Shown piece after piece: positions 1 to 9,271 of a DNA stretch of 64,000 nucleotides (position 1 is its first letter; each line of letters starts with the position of its first letter). Under the pieces are notes generated by a model. It was not told the origin of the DNA. It saw nothing but the letters and a program-made list of their open reading frames with translations, and did not search any database. Made by a program: the position numbers and the translations under genes. Location: the NCBI GenBank assembly GCA_964388575.1, contig CAYMAZ010000010.1:32058-96057 (forward strand). The letters run 5' to 3'. The DNA is from CAYMAZ01 sp964388575. GTDB lineage: Bacteria > Bacteroidota > Bacteroidia > Bacteroidales > DTU049.

Positions 1-1420
1 ACGTCGTATTTGAAGGATTTTCACATAAATCCGTCAGTCCGGATGGAGTTGAAGGTGTGCCCGGAACAGAAGAAACGGTGATCTGGAGCGGAACCGAAGC
101 ATCGCTCTGACAGTTCCCGTTTTCTGCGATCACAGTCAGTGATGCAGTACCGGTAAATATATCATTCCAGTCTATGACTGCGCTTGTTCCGGAAGGTGTG
201 ATGGTGCCTGCTCCCGATGGTGTGAGTGTCCAGAGATAGGATGTTGCACCGGGAACAGCAGGAATTGTGTACGTCGTATTTGAAGGATTTTCACATAAAT
301 CTGTCAGTCCTGATGGAGTTGAAGGTGTGGCAGGAACAGATGTGACCGTGACCTGAAGCGGAACTGAAGTACCGCTCTGACAACTTCCGTTGACTGCTGT
401 TACTGCAATTGAAACAGTCCCGGTAAATGTATCATTCCAGTCTATAACTGCGCTTGTTCCTGAAGGTGTGATGGTGCCTGCTCCCGATGGTGTGAGTGTC
501 CAGAGATAGGATGTTGCACCGGGAACAGCAGGAATTGTGTACGTCGTATTTGAAGAATTTTCGCATAATTCTGTCAGACCGGCCGGAATTGAAGGTGTGC
601 CTGGAACAGAAGTGACCGTGATCTGAAGCGGAACTGAAGTACCACTCTGACAGTTCCCGTTTTCTGCGATCACAGAAAGTGATGCTGTACCGGTAAATGT
701 GTTGTCCCAGTCAATAACTGCGCTTGTTCCAGTAGGTGTGATAATCCCGGCTCCGGATGGTGTAAGTGTCCACATGTAAGATGTTGCACCGGGAACAACA
801 GGAATTGTGTACGTCGTATTTAAAGGATTTTCACATAAATCTGTCAGTCCTGATGGAGTTGAAGGTGTAGCAGGAACAGATGTGACCGTGACCTGAAGGG
901 GAACTGAGATACCGCTCTGGCAGCTCCCGTTTTCTGCGATCACAGTGAGTGATGCACTACCGGTAAATATATCATTCCAGTCAATGACTGTGCTTGTTCC
1001 TGAAGGTGTGATGGCACCTGCTCCGGAAGGTGTGAGTGTCCAGAGATAGGATGTTGCACCGGGAACAGCAGGAATTGTATAGATCGTATTTGAAGGATTT
1101 TCGCATAAGTCTGTCAGTCCTGATGGAGTTGAAGGTGTGGCAGGAACAGAAGAAACGGTGATCTGGAGCGGAACTGAAGCATCGCTCTGGCAGTTTCCGT
1201 TTTCTGCGATCACAGTGAGTGATGCACTACCGGTAAATATATCATTCCAGTNNNNNNNNNNNNNNNNNNNNNNNNNNNNNNNNNNNNNNNNNNNNNNNNN
1301 NNNNNNNNNNNNNNNNNNNNNNNNNNNNNNNNNNNNNNNNNNNNNNNNNNNCAGCAGGAATTGTATAGATCGTATTTGAAGGATTTTCGCATAAGTCTGT
1401 CAGTCCGGAGGGAATGGACG
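1..1420 (-). repeat. Tandem 270-bp (90-residue) PKD-like repeats
   Basis: The landmark acgtcgtatt (or agatcgtatt) recurs at 1, 271, 541, 811 and 1081, exactly 270 bp apart, and again at 1367 after the N run. Units are nearly identical in DNA and remain in one frame on the minus strand. Two lines counted by hand (1-60 and 61-120) have 27 and 34 G+C out of 60, clearly above the neighbouring cohesin-coding DNA (about 19 of 60 at 2461-2520). High DNA identity between units suggests recent expansion or gene conversion. Confidence 0.93.
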
Positions 1421-3092
1421 GAGCAGATTGTGTAGAAAATACAGTCAAATTAGAAAAGTTAATATTACTGGCCGTTACAGGATTTGTTGAAATGACCCTC
1501 AACCTGTATCCGATGCCGGAAGGAATATTGAGCGGAATAATTGTGTGGAAAGCGCTGTCAGTAACTGCATATATTGTATCAAGATGTAACGGATTTGAAA
1601 AGCTGCCATATTGATCAGAGATGATCAGAATAAAGATATTACCCGGGATATAACTTCCTGAAGCTGTATAATTTAAATGTATACTATCACCTGTACAATA
1701 ATTCAGTTCTTCGGGATCAGTAATTGCAACTATTGCGTCACCTTCTACTTCTATCAGACCATGAATAAAACCGCTAAAAACCGGAGTAAATCCAGTATCC
1801 GTGCATTCCAGTGAAGTGGGGAAATTCGTAAAATTCAGCTGAGACGTGTCTCCCTGAGTTCCGTTGATCATGAAATTTAAACTGAACAACACGGATGAAT
1901 CGGCAACAGAAACACCGTTTAACATTGGATCAGTCCACGAAAACATAAGTTTTCCCTGACTAATTAGTGTCATTCCAAAATCATTTATACTCATCCCTGG
2001 TAATCCGTAATTTGTAACATTTGTCAATGAAACAATATTTTCATCAAATTCTATTGTTCCCTGAAACGACACAATTTGATCAAAATTAATTGCACGAACG
2101 GATGCATTAACAAGAGCACCATTTGGTGCAGAAATAGAATCAAGCATAAATAATGGATGTTCCCACTGAATATCTTGCTGAATCTGAAGAAGTCCATTGT
2201 TGTATAAAACACTCTGGGGCTGAAGTGATGTATCTGCAATTTCCAGAGGCACTGGCAATCCTGTAAAAGATATCTGCGTTGACTGTCCGATGCTTCCTGT
2301 TACATAGAAGTTCATTAAAAACAACACGGAAGAATCATTTAAAAAGACTCCGTTAATTAACGGATCATTCCATGAATAAGTCAATAATCCATTTCCGGTT
2401 TGTGAATATCCGAAGTCTGAAGTATTCATCCCTGGCAATCCAAAACCTGACACTGAAACAAAATCAGCAACAGCCGGATCAAAAGTTATTGTTCCCTGCA
2501 TAGAAACAATATTATTAAAATTCATAGCCCGAACAGGTATCTGAATGTTTGATCCTGGCAAAACAGTTAGTGTGTCACTGAAAACAATTAAGTCATAGTA
2601 TACAGGACTCTGTTGAACATCAACCAGCCCATTTATCAAAACAATCTGCTCAGACTGAAAGTATGAATTAATAATTTCCAATGATGTTGGTGTATTTACG
2701 AATGTCAGCTGAGATTGCTGTCCTGCATTCCCGGAAACATTGAAAACCATCGTAAATACCTGGGAAGAATCCTGCAAATATTGTCCGATAAGATTCGACT
2801 CAAACCATGAAAACATTAATTTCCCATTCTGAATTTCTGATGTCCCGAAATTTGATGCATTCATACCGGGTAAATTATACCCCTGAATACTTACAAAACT
2901 CAAAATTTGAGGATCAAATTCAATTGTGCCCTGTAATGAAATAATATTATTAAAATCCTTCACAGCAACAGGCACCTGAATCTGCACACCTGATTGTGTA
3001 TAATGCTGTCCCATCATAAGTGTAACAGATGCTTTTATCTGTAACATTCCCAACAAACATAAGACAACAAATAATCCTGATCGCTTTTTCAT
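1..3092 (-). CDS. Secreted cohesin-like / PKD-like repeat surface protein (3' end outside window)
   Basis: Start is ATG at 3092, followed by a signal peptide (about residues 1-21, MKKRSGLFVV onward). Three cohesin-like domains of about 140 residues follow (roughly 22-160, 165-305, 315-450). They share the pattern FNNIxSxQGTIEFD, LPGM, GKLMFSW and a closing SLEI/SLEC. An Ig-like stretch (about 455-570) leads into tandem 90-residue PKD-like repeats with YLWTLTPSG and TVIDWND cores and a conserved Cys pair. The frame appears to stop at 1242 only because the N run at 1252-1351 has the wrong length; left of it the same 90-residue units continue open to base 1. The gene starts 28 nt after the stop of the larger surface-protein gene upstream, so the two are probably co-transcribed. 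No sorting domain can be seen because the C-terminus lies outside. Family knowledge: cohesins bind dockerins, and PKD-like repeats are extracellular spacers. The binding partner is inferred. Confidence 0.8.
1252..1351. other. Assembly gap of 100 N in PKD repeats; true length probably 84 nt
   Basis: The 55 bases before the gap (1197-1251) match 927-981 and the 55 bases after it (1352-1406) match 1066-1120, with the identity ending exactly at 55 on both sides. The stretch between those two matches is 982-1065, 84 nt. Replacing 100 N by 84 nt restores both the 270-bp period and the reading frame. Exact 55-nt flanks are what an assembler with k-mer size 55 would leave at a collapsed repeat (inference). 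Confidence 0.85.
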
Positions 3093-3120
3093 TCTTTGTG
3101 AATATTAGTAAATCAACATT

Positions 3121-6100
3121 CTATTTCATTAATACAATCTTTCTGACTCCTGAAGAACCAACAGTTTGTATTCTGCAGAAATACGCTCCGTTACTCTGTT
3201 TATCTCCTCCGGGTCCTGTACCATCCCAGTTAATTCGGTTTATCCCTGAAGGATAATTTCCGGAAAGATCATTCACTTTTTTACCAAAAACATCAAAAAT
3301 TTCAATATTTACAAACTGAGCTTGATTTATGCTGAATGAAATGACTGTAAAATCGCTGAAAGGATTCGGATAGCAATTGAAATATGAGAGACCTTCAGAG
3401 AATGCTTCTTCTGAGGTTACCATACCTGAATGAATACTTCCACTTGACACAAGAACATTCAACTCTCTCAGGTCCTGATCATACGCCTCCAGATTTGTTA
3501 CTGATGAACTGAAATAAATTGGTGAAAATGTTCCGTTTTGTCCTTTAACAACAAATTCCAGTACAAGTACTGAAGTACTATCAGGAAGACTGATTCCGTT
3601 CAGATTCTCTGTACTCCACAGACCAGCCAATTTTCCCTGAGATAAAAATGTTTGACCGAATGTAAATAACAAATGTTGATTTTCAGTTCCAATAAACTGA
3701 AGCACTGTGGGATCCCATTCAATGGTATACTGGAATCCACTGATATTATTAAAATCAATCACACTCACAGGGACCTGAATTGTATCAAATTGGTTTGCAT
3801 GCATCTGAGGTATTAAAAGACTGAGGCTGTTCTCAGACAAAGCTTTTGCATAATTCGGATTCCAGCTGTCATTGACATCCCCAAGTTTAACTCCAATAAA
3901 ATCCTGAGCAGAAAACTGTTGAACCGATGAATAGGAACGTGCTGATTCAAATGGGAATGGAATCTGTGGATTAACAAACTCAAAATCAGAGTTCACAAAA
4001 TTCCACACTGCATTTCCCGGATAATTTGTGATATTTTGCAAAATCAATGCTTTTGTGAGAATCATATCCAAATTTGTTACATTCTGTGAGCCATCCACAT
4101 CAGCAGCGATAATCGTATAAGGGGACTGGAACGGCTGAGCATTCAGTATATGTCGCTGCATCATGACGATATCAAGTGTAGAAATTCCGTTCAGAATATT
4201 CGGATCATTGTTTTTCCAGGGTGCTATCGTATAGGATTCTCCCTGTTGGACCTGGAACGCATAATCACCCGTTATTCCGTTAACCGTTGAATCCTGAGAG
4301 TATCCACTCAGATACAAAGTTGTATTTCTGATAATCTGTCCGGTTTTGCTTATCACAGACCCTTCAATATTCACAATTGCAGGATTTGGGTCTACAGAAA
4401 CACTTGTCATTCCTGCACTTCCGGAACAGCCATTTGTTATTGCAATGACTGAATATACTCCATTCATTGAAGGGCTGACATTGAATATCAGCGGATTCTG
4501 ATCATATGAAGAAAATCCGTTGGGACCACTCCACTCATAAGTTGCATTCGGAACAGTGCTTGCATACAATTCAAGAGTTCCATTGAGCGGAACGGGCGAA
4601 TTGCTCGAAGCAACAGGTGCTGAAGGAAGAGGATAAACCACAATGCTCAAAGGATTGGAAATTGCAGGATTGTTTGAGACACACTGAATTGATGATGTCA
4701 TCACGCATGTAACAACATCACTCGAACTGAGTGAAAAAGTTGTATAAACATATGAATTTGTCCCAACGTTCATCCCATTAATCTTCCACTGAAATACAGG
4801 TGTAGCACCACTGTTTGAAAAATCGGCTGTGAATGTAACAGGAGTCCCCTCACAAACAGGCTGTGTTGTTGATGCAACAATATTTACAGATGCAGTCAAT
4901 CCGGAATTGGGGTTAATATTAACATTGACGGTATCGGTCAATTCGCAGCCATTTACTACAGATGAAACAACATATTGTGTTGAATTTGTTGGTGTTGCAA
5001 CAGGGTTTGGGATAACTGCATTATTGAGCCCAGACGAAGGACTCCATACATAGGTTGTTCCACCTGTCACTAAAAGCTGAACAGCATCTCCTTCACATAT
5101 TGTGACATCATTACTAGCATATAATCTACCTGAGAGTATTGTGAACGAAGCATTACTAAGATCAAATATTGTAGGATTAACTGCACTTTGAACTCTAACT
5201 AAAGTTGCATTAGAATTAATATTTGGAACAACCCACGGATAAAAACCATTCGTAGTTATATAATTTGCTACAATGGGAATCCAGTTTACTCCATAATCGA
5301 TTGAGTAAGAAATATTATAACTTCCAGCCGGAGTAACGGTTTCAGACCAGGTAATATTGAATATCTGACAAGCTGCAATAGTGTCTCCTCCATTTGGAGA
5401 TGTCAGTGTAATGGGATTCACATTAGAAGAAATGGAAAAAGCAAGGTCTGAAATATCTTCCTTACATGGATTAATATTATCTCTGATTCTGAGATAACAA
5501 TTTGTTGATGGAGTATTTGGAATTGTCCAATTGTAAGTGTTGACAGATGTATTGTATCCTAAAATGATATTTGTCCAGGGGCCTGTGGAGCCACTCGTTG
5601 AATACGCAATATCATATACATTTGATATTCCGTCACTTTGCCATTTCACCTGATACGTTGATCCGATTTCCAAAACACCTCCGTAGTTAGGTTGAATTAT
5701 TGTTACAGGTTTCTTAATTGTAAAAACTGCATCACTTTGGTCAGCTCTTGAAACAACACCGTTAGGGTATACTCTTACCAAAGCTTGTGTTGTTGGTGTG
5801 TTTGGTAATATCCAGTTGTAGTTGTTAAACGTACTGTTGTATGTCTGATTTGTTACGATTGGAATCCATGTATTCCCGGCATCTGTTGAGTATTCTATAT
5901 TGAAGCTTGCATACATTGGCGCCTTTTCGAATGTAATTGTTGTCTGAGTACATGAACCTAACTGATCTCCGCCATTTGGAGTGATCAGCCTCACATATGG
6001 TCTTAACGTAAACAGAGCATCGCTGATATCATAATAGGCAGGATGCGAACTGTTGCTTATTTTAATCAATGCACTGGCAGAGTTTACATTCGGAATTGTC

Positions 6101-9084
6101 CATGAATAACTTCCGTTGTTTGTCTGATTATTGACAACACTGTTCCATGTAATCCCTCCATCAAGAGAATATTCAATATTAACTGTATTGCTGAAAAAAG
6201 TCATCGACTGCCATGTAATGGTTTGTGATGTACCGGCATACCATGTTTCTCCACCGTTTGGTGAAGTAATTACAGGTGTTGGTATCTGAATTGTAAAAGG
6301 CTGATCACTTGTGTCATTAAGTGCTGGATTGGCTGTATTACTAATTCTAACTCGTGCCTGATTTGTTGGCGTAAAAGGAACATTCCATGAATAACTACCG
6401 TTGTTTGTCGTTGATGTCACAACATAATTCCAGGTTGCACCATTATCTGTAGAATATTCAATCTGAACCGGACTGAAAAGAGTCGAAGAATTCCATGTAA
6501 TCGTTTTACTAGAAGCAACATTCCACACCTCTCCCCCGTTGGGACTGGTTAATACTGGTGTCGATGCCATGATCGTGTTCGGACTGTTGCTCGTGTCTTT
6601 CCTGCATATGTTCTGATTGTCGCGTACCTTGATAAATACGTTTGTGCTCGGTACATTGTTCACATTCCATGTGTAACTGCTCCCGCTAATATTGCTCACC
6701 AGCGTGCTGTAACTGCCAGAGCTTCCTGTGGTGCTGTACTGTACGTCAAAATAACCACTCGTCCCGCTCGCAGTCCACGTGATATTGTATGGAGTCAATG
6801 CGTTCAGAATAACACCTCCGTCGGGGTTTGTGACTGTGATGGTCCCTGATGGCGATTCGGTCGGTGAGCCAATATCAGTGGAGTCTGTCCAAAAGATCGG
6901 TGGTGGATTCCCCTGATATATGTTCCGCTTGGCCACAACAATGACTTTGATGTGCCCAGATACATCCGGAACTGTCCAGTTGTAGCTGTAATCCATCTGT
7001 GACTGGCTGTTGTATGCTGTGGTAATGTAAGTGTGAGGCCCTCCGTCTACATTGTAATACAATTCATAAGTGTTCCGGTAACTGGTCGGGGAGTCTGCAT
7101 TGTTGTAATTACTGAAGTTGGTCGTTCGACTCCAGGTAATCGGTATTGTGGAACAGGTGATTAATGTCGTGCCAATATTCGGATTGTCGACCGTAACAGG
7201 TGCAAGTATCGTGAAAACAGCATTGCTCGTGTCAACTGCGCTGGGAAAAGAGGTGTTGGTGATCCGGATCAATGCTTCCGTGGTGGTAACCATTTGTGGA
7301 ACTGTCCAGCTATAAGTCCCTGTGTTGGACGCAGAGGAAATGATGCTATTCCAGCTGGCTCCATTGTTGACCGAATATTCCAGCTTTACATTGCTCGCAA
7401 CTGTGCCAGCATCCCAGGTGATATTATGGGAGTTCATCGACCGGAAGGTTTCACCTCCGTTCGGACTGGTCAGCTGTGGCGTTGGAAGGTTGATCGTAAA
7501 CACAGCATTGCTCACATCATAGTTCGATGGAAAGCCCACATTGCTGATGCGGATAAGGGCCTCCGTCGTTACTGTATTTGGGATTGTCCAGGCATAAGTA
7601 CCGTTATTTGGAGTTGAATTAACAACGATATTCCAACTGGCTCCGTTATCAATAGAGTATTCAATAAATACAGCTGTATGAAGTGTGCTTGTTGTCCAGG
7701 TGATATTTTGTGAGCTGTTCACTTTCCACACCTCTCCCCCGTTGGGACTGGTTAATACTGGTGTCGATGCCATGATCGNNNNNNNNNNNNNNNNNNNNNN
7801 NNNNNNNNNNNNNNNNNNNNNNNNNNNNNNNNNNNNNNNNNNNNNNNNNNNNNNNNNNNNNNNNNNNNNNNNNNNNNNCGGATTGTCGACCGTAACAGGT
7901 GCAAGTATCGTGAAAACAGCATTGCTCGTGTCACAAATCTGCGTTACAGTTTGATTTGTAATTCTGATCAATGCTTCTGTGCTCGTAATCATTTGTGGGA
8001 CGATCCATGAATATGTACCTGTATTTGTAGTGGAGTTTGTAATCACATTCCAAGTATTTCCTTCATTAATTGAATATTCAATTTTAACATTTGAAGCAAA
8101 TAAAGTACTGTTCCATAAAATCGAATGTGAATTCATCGAACGTAGAACTTCTCCACCATTTGGATATAAAATAAACTGATCAGGAAATTTAATTTCAAAC
8201 GGTGCATCACTCATGTCAAACACAGTGGACCCTGAAGCATTTCTTGCCCTCACTCTTGCCTGAGTTGTAGGTGTGTTTGGAATTGTCCAGGAATAATTAC
8301 CAATGTTCGATGTTGAAGAAGTGATCAGATTCCAGTTAACACCATTATCTATAGAATATTCAAGTAATACATTTGTATGAAATGTTGCTGTATTCCATGT
8401 GATCATTCTGGTTGAATTTACTGTCCAAATTTCTCCGCCATTAGGGGCATTCAATATCGGCATTGCTGGGGTAATCTCAAACACAGCATCTGAAATATCA
8501 ACCTGACAGGAAGTTGTTGCATCCTGTACTTTAACAAGAGCCGTTTCTGAAGGATTATTTGGAACAGTCCACACATAATTGTTTGCAGCAATATTTGAGA
8601 CTATTGAAGTCCATGTAGAACCATTGTTCACAGAATAATACAAACTAAAAAAGCCTGAGGTCCCTGCGGGCACCCAACTGATTGTTTGAGTTGTAAGTCC
8701 CTGCAAAACTTCACCTCCGTTGGGACTTGTAATCGTTATGGGAAGTTGAATATTGAAAAATCCATCACTTTGATCCTGTTTTGTTGTATCAGCATAATCT
8801 CTTACTCTGATATACACATTGGATGAGGCAGACATGGGTAATGTCCAGTTATATTGATTATTTATAATATTCAAATTGCTTGCAACAGAAGTCCATGTGG
8901 CACCCCCATTCAGAGAATAATCAATGTTGTAATAATTTGAAACACCACTGGAAGTCCATTTGATGGTATAATTCTGACATCCATAAAGATTTTCGCCTCC
9001 GTTGGGCTGCAAAATTGTTATTGACTGGCTATACGCCAAATAAAAATAACATATCAGTAAAACTGATAAAATTAATTTTTTCAT
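3121..9084 (-). CDS. Giant T9SS-secreted repeat protein with dockerin-like and cohesin-like domains
   Basis: ATG at 9084 begins a signal peptide (MKKLILSVLL..., cleavage near residue 19). About 14 repeats of about 100 residues fill residues 20-1320. Each opens with a PNGGE-type motif, then ITW, YSxxxGxxW, YxWxxP and DxSxxxFxI, and resembles secreted beta-sandwich (Kre9/fibronectin-like) repeats. Three Ig/PKD-like domains follow (about 1320-1565). Next is a carboxypeptidase-regulatory-like plus dockerin-like region (about 1566-1720; ADVDGSQNVTNLD is one calcium-loop-like motif, the first half is degenerate). A cohesin-like domain lies at about 1760-1895. The T9SS type A sorting domain spans about 1900-1987 (CYPNPFSD, GAYFCRIQ, ending KIVLMK). 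A 100-N gap lies inside; if filled as inferred, the protein gains about 168 residues (about 2155 in total). Probably exported and attached to the surface. The ligand is unknown. Confidence 0.85.
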   Translation of the reverse strand: MKKLILSVLLICYFYLAYSQSITILQPNGGENLYGCQNYTIKWTSSGVSNYYNIDYSLNGGATWTSVASNLNIINNQYNWTLPMSASSNVYIRVRDYADTTKQDQSDGFFNIQLPITITSPNGGEVLQGLTTQTISWVPAGTSGFFSLYYSVNNGSTWTSIVSNIAANNYVWTVPNNPSETALVKVQDATTSCQVDISDAVFEITPAMPILNAPNGGEIWTVNSTRMITWNTATFHTNVLLEYSIDNGVNWNLITSSTSNIGNYSWTIPNTPTTQARVRARNASGSTVFDMSDAPFEIKFPDQFILYPNGGEVLRSMNSHSILWNSTLFASNVKIEYSINEGNTWNVITNSTTNTGTYSWIVPQMITSTEALIRITNQTVTQICDTSNAVFTILAPVTVDNPXXXXXXXXXXXXXXXXXXXXXXXXXXXXXXXXXXIMASTPVLTSPNGGEVWKVNSSQNITWTTSTLHTAVFIEYSIDNGASWNIVVNSTPNNGTYAWTIPNTVTTEALIRISNVGFPSNYDVSNAVFTINLPTPQLTSPNGGETFRSMNSHNITWDAGTVASNVKLEYSVNNGASWNSIISSASNTGTYSWTVPQMVTTTEALIRITNTSFPSAVDTSNAVFTILAPVTVDNPNIGTTLITCSTIPITWSRTTNFSNYNNADSPTSYRNTYELYYNVDGGPHTYITTAYNSQSQMDYSYNWTVPDVSGHIKVIVVAKRNIYQGNPPPIFWTDSTDIGSPTESPSGTITVTNPDGGVILNALTPYNITWTASGTSGYFDVQYSTTGSSGSYSTLVSNISGSSYTWNVNNVPSTNVFIKVRDNQNICRKDTSNSPNTIMASTPVLTSPNGGEVWNVASSKTITWNSSTLFSPVQIEYSTDNGATWNYVVTSTTNNGSYSWNVPFTPTNQARVRISNTANPALNDTSDQPFTIQIPTPVITSPNGGETWYAGTSQTITWQSMTFFSNTVNIEYSLDGGITWNSVVNNQTNNGSYSWTIPNVNSASALIKISNSSHPAYYDISDALFTLRPYVRLITPNGGDQLGSCTQTTITFEKAPMYASFNIEYSTDAGNTWIPIVTNQTYNSTFNNYNWILPNTPTTQALVRVYPNGVVSRADQSDAVFTIKKPVTIIQPNYGGVLEIGSTYQVKWQSDGISNVYDIAYSTSGSTGPWTNIILGYNTSVNTYNWTIPNTPSTNCYLRIRDNINPCKEDISDLAFSISSNVNPITLTSPNGGDTIAACQIFNITWSETVTPAGSYNISYSIDYGVNWIPIVANYITTNGFYPWVVPNINSNATLVRVQSAVNPTIFDLSNASFTILSGRLYASNDVTICEGDAVQLLVTGGTTYVWSPSSGLNNAVIPNPVATPTNSTQYVVSSVVNGCELTDTVNVNINPNSGLTASVNIVASTTQPVCEGTPVTFTADFSNSGATPVFQWKINGMNVGTNSYVYTTFSLSSSDVVTCVMTSSIQCVSNNPAISNPLSIVVYPLPSAPVASSNSPVPLNGTLELYASTVPNATYEWSGPNGFSSYDQNPLIFNVSPSMNGVYSVIAITNGCSGSAGMTSVSVDPNPAIVNIEGSVISKTGQIIRNTTLYLSGYSQDSTVNGITGDYAFQVQQGESYTIAPWKNNDPNILNGISTLDIVMMQRHILNAQPFQSPYTIIAADVDGSQNVTNLDMILTKALILQNITNYPGNAVWNFVNSDFEFVNPQIPFPFESARSYSSVQQFSAQDFIGVKLGDVNDSWNPNYAKALSENSLSLLIPQMHANQFDTIQVPVSVIDFNNISGFQYTIEWDPTVLQFIGTENQHLLFTFGQTFLSQGKLAGLWSTENLNGISLPDSTSVLVLEFVVKGQNGTFSPIYFSSSVTNLEAYDQDLRELNVLVSSGSIHSGMVTSEEAFSEGLSYFNCYPNPFSDFTVISFSINQAQFVNIEIFDVFGKKVNDLSGNYPSGINRINWDGTGPGGDKQSNGAYFCRIQTVGSSGVRKIVLMK
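6521..7234 (-). repeat. 714-bp internal repeat unit, second copy hidden in gap
   Basis: Bases 6521-6575 are identical to 7724-7778, and 7180-7234 are identical to 7879-7933, 55 nt each. The second pair of sequences flanks the N run at 7779-7878. The visible copy contains two protein repeats, the VDNPNIG and NPDGG units. GC is raised here: 60-nt lines at 6601, 6721 and 7381 have 25, 33 and 29 G+C, against 16 at 5161 and 21 at 8281. Confidence 0.85.
7779..7878. other. Assembly gap of 100 N; true length probably 604 nt
   Basis: The gap edges match the two ends of the intact unit at 6521-7234. The unit sequence between the matching edges is 6576-7179, 604 nt. Both 100 and 604 leave remainder 1 on division by 3, so the reading frame stays open across the gap in either case. 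Confidence 0.8.
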
Positions 9085-9140
9085 TGAAGCAATATTTAGA
9101 AAGAAAAATAATGATTTGTATGAGATGATTTTATTGTGGG

Positions 9141-9148
9141 CAAATTTA
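9141..9148 (-). promoter_or_regulatory. Possible -7 element for the 3121-9084 gene
   Basis: The minus strand reads TAAATTTG, a match to the Bacteroidetes -7 pattern TAnnTTTG, about 57 nt before the ATG. No clear -33 TTTG is seen, and chance matches are common in AT-rich DNA. Confidence 0.3.
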
Positions 9149-9271
9149 AAAAATAAAATGAGACGAAAAATCTGTAAATTTATTTTTTATTATCAAACCA
9201 TTGAGAGAACTCAATCTGTTTTCATTCAGCCCATTATAAAGATGAATTTCAGACAACTTCAACTTATATTT

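Noticed and set aside
1242..1244. Stop codon of the cohesin/PKD gene at 1242
   Set aside because: It lies in the wrong frame caused by an N run of incorrect length. The true frame stays open to base 1.
1..1420. Regularly spaced direct repeats as a possible CRISPR array
   Set aside because: The 270-bp units are coding throughout, with no short repeat and spacer structure.
1137..1614. Plus-strand frames of 66-80 residues over the PKD repeats
   Set aside because: They are shadows of the minus-strand repeat coding sequence and cross an N run. No start signals or family features.
7118..7617. Three overlapping plus-strand frames (65-107 residues)
   Set aside because: They lie opposite the GC-rich repeat block of the giant minus-strand gene, where stop codons are scarcer by composition.
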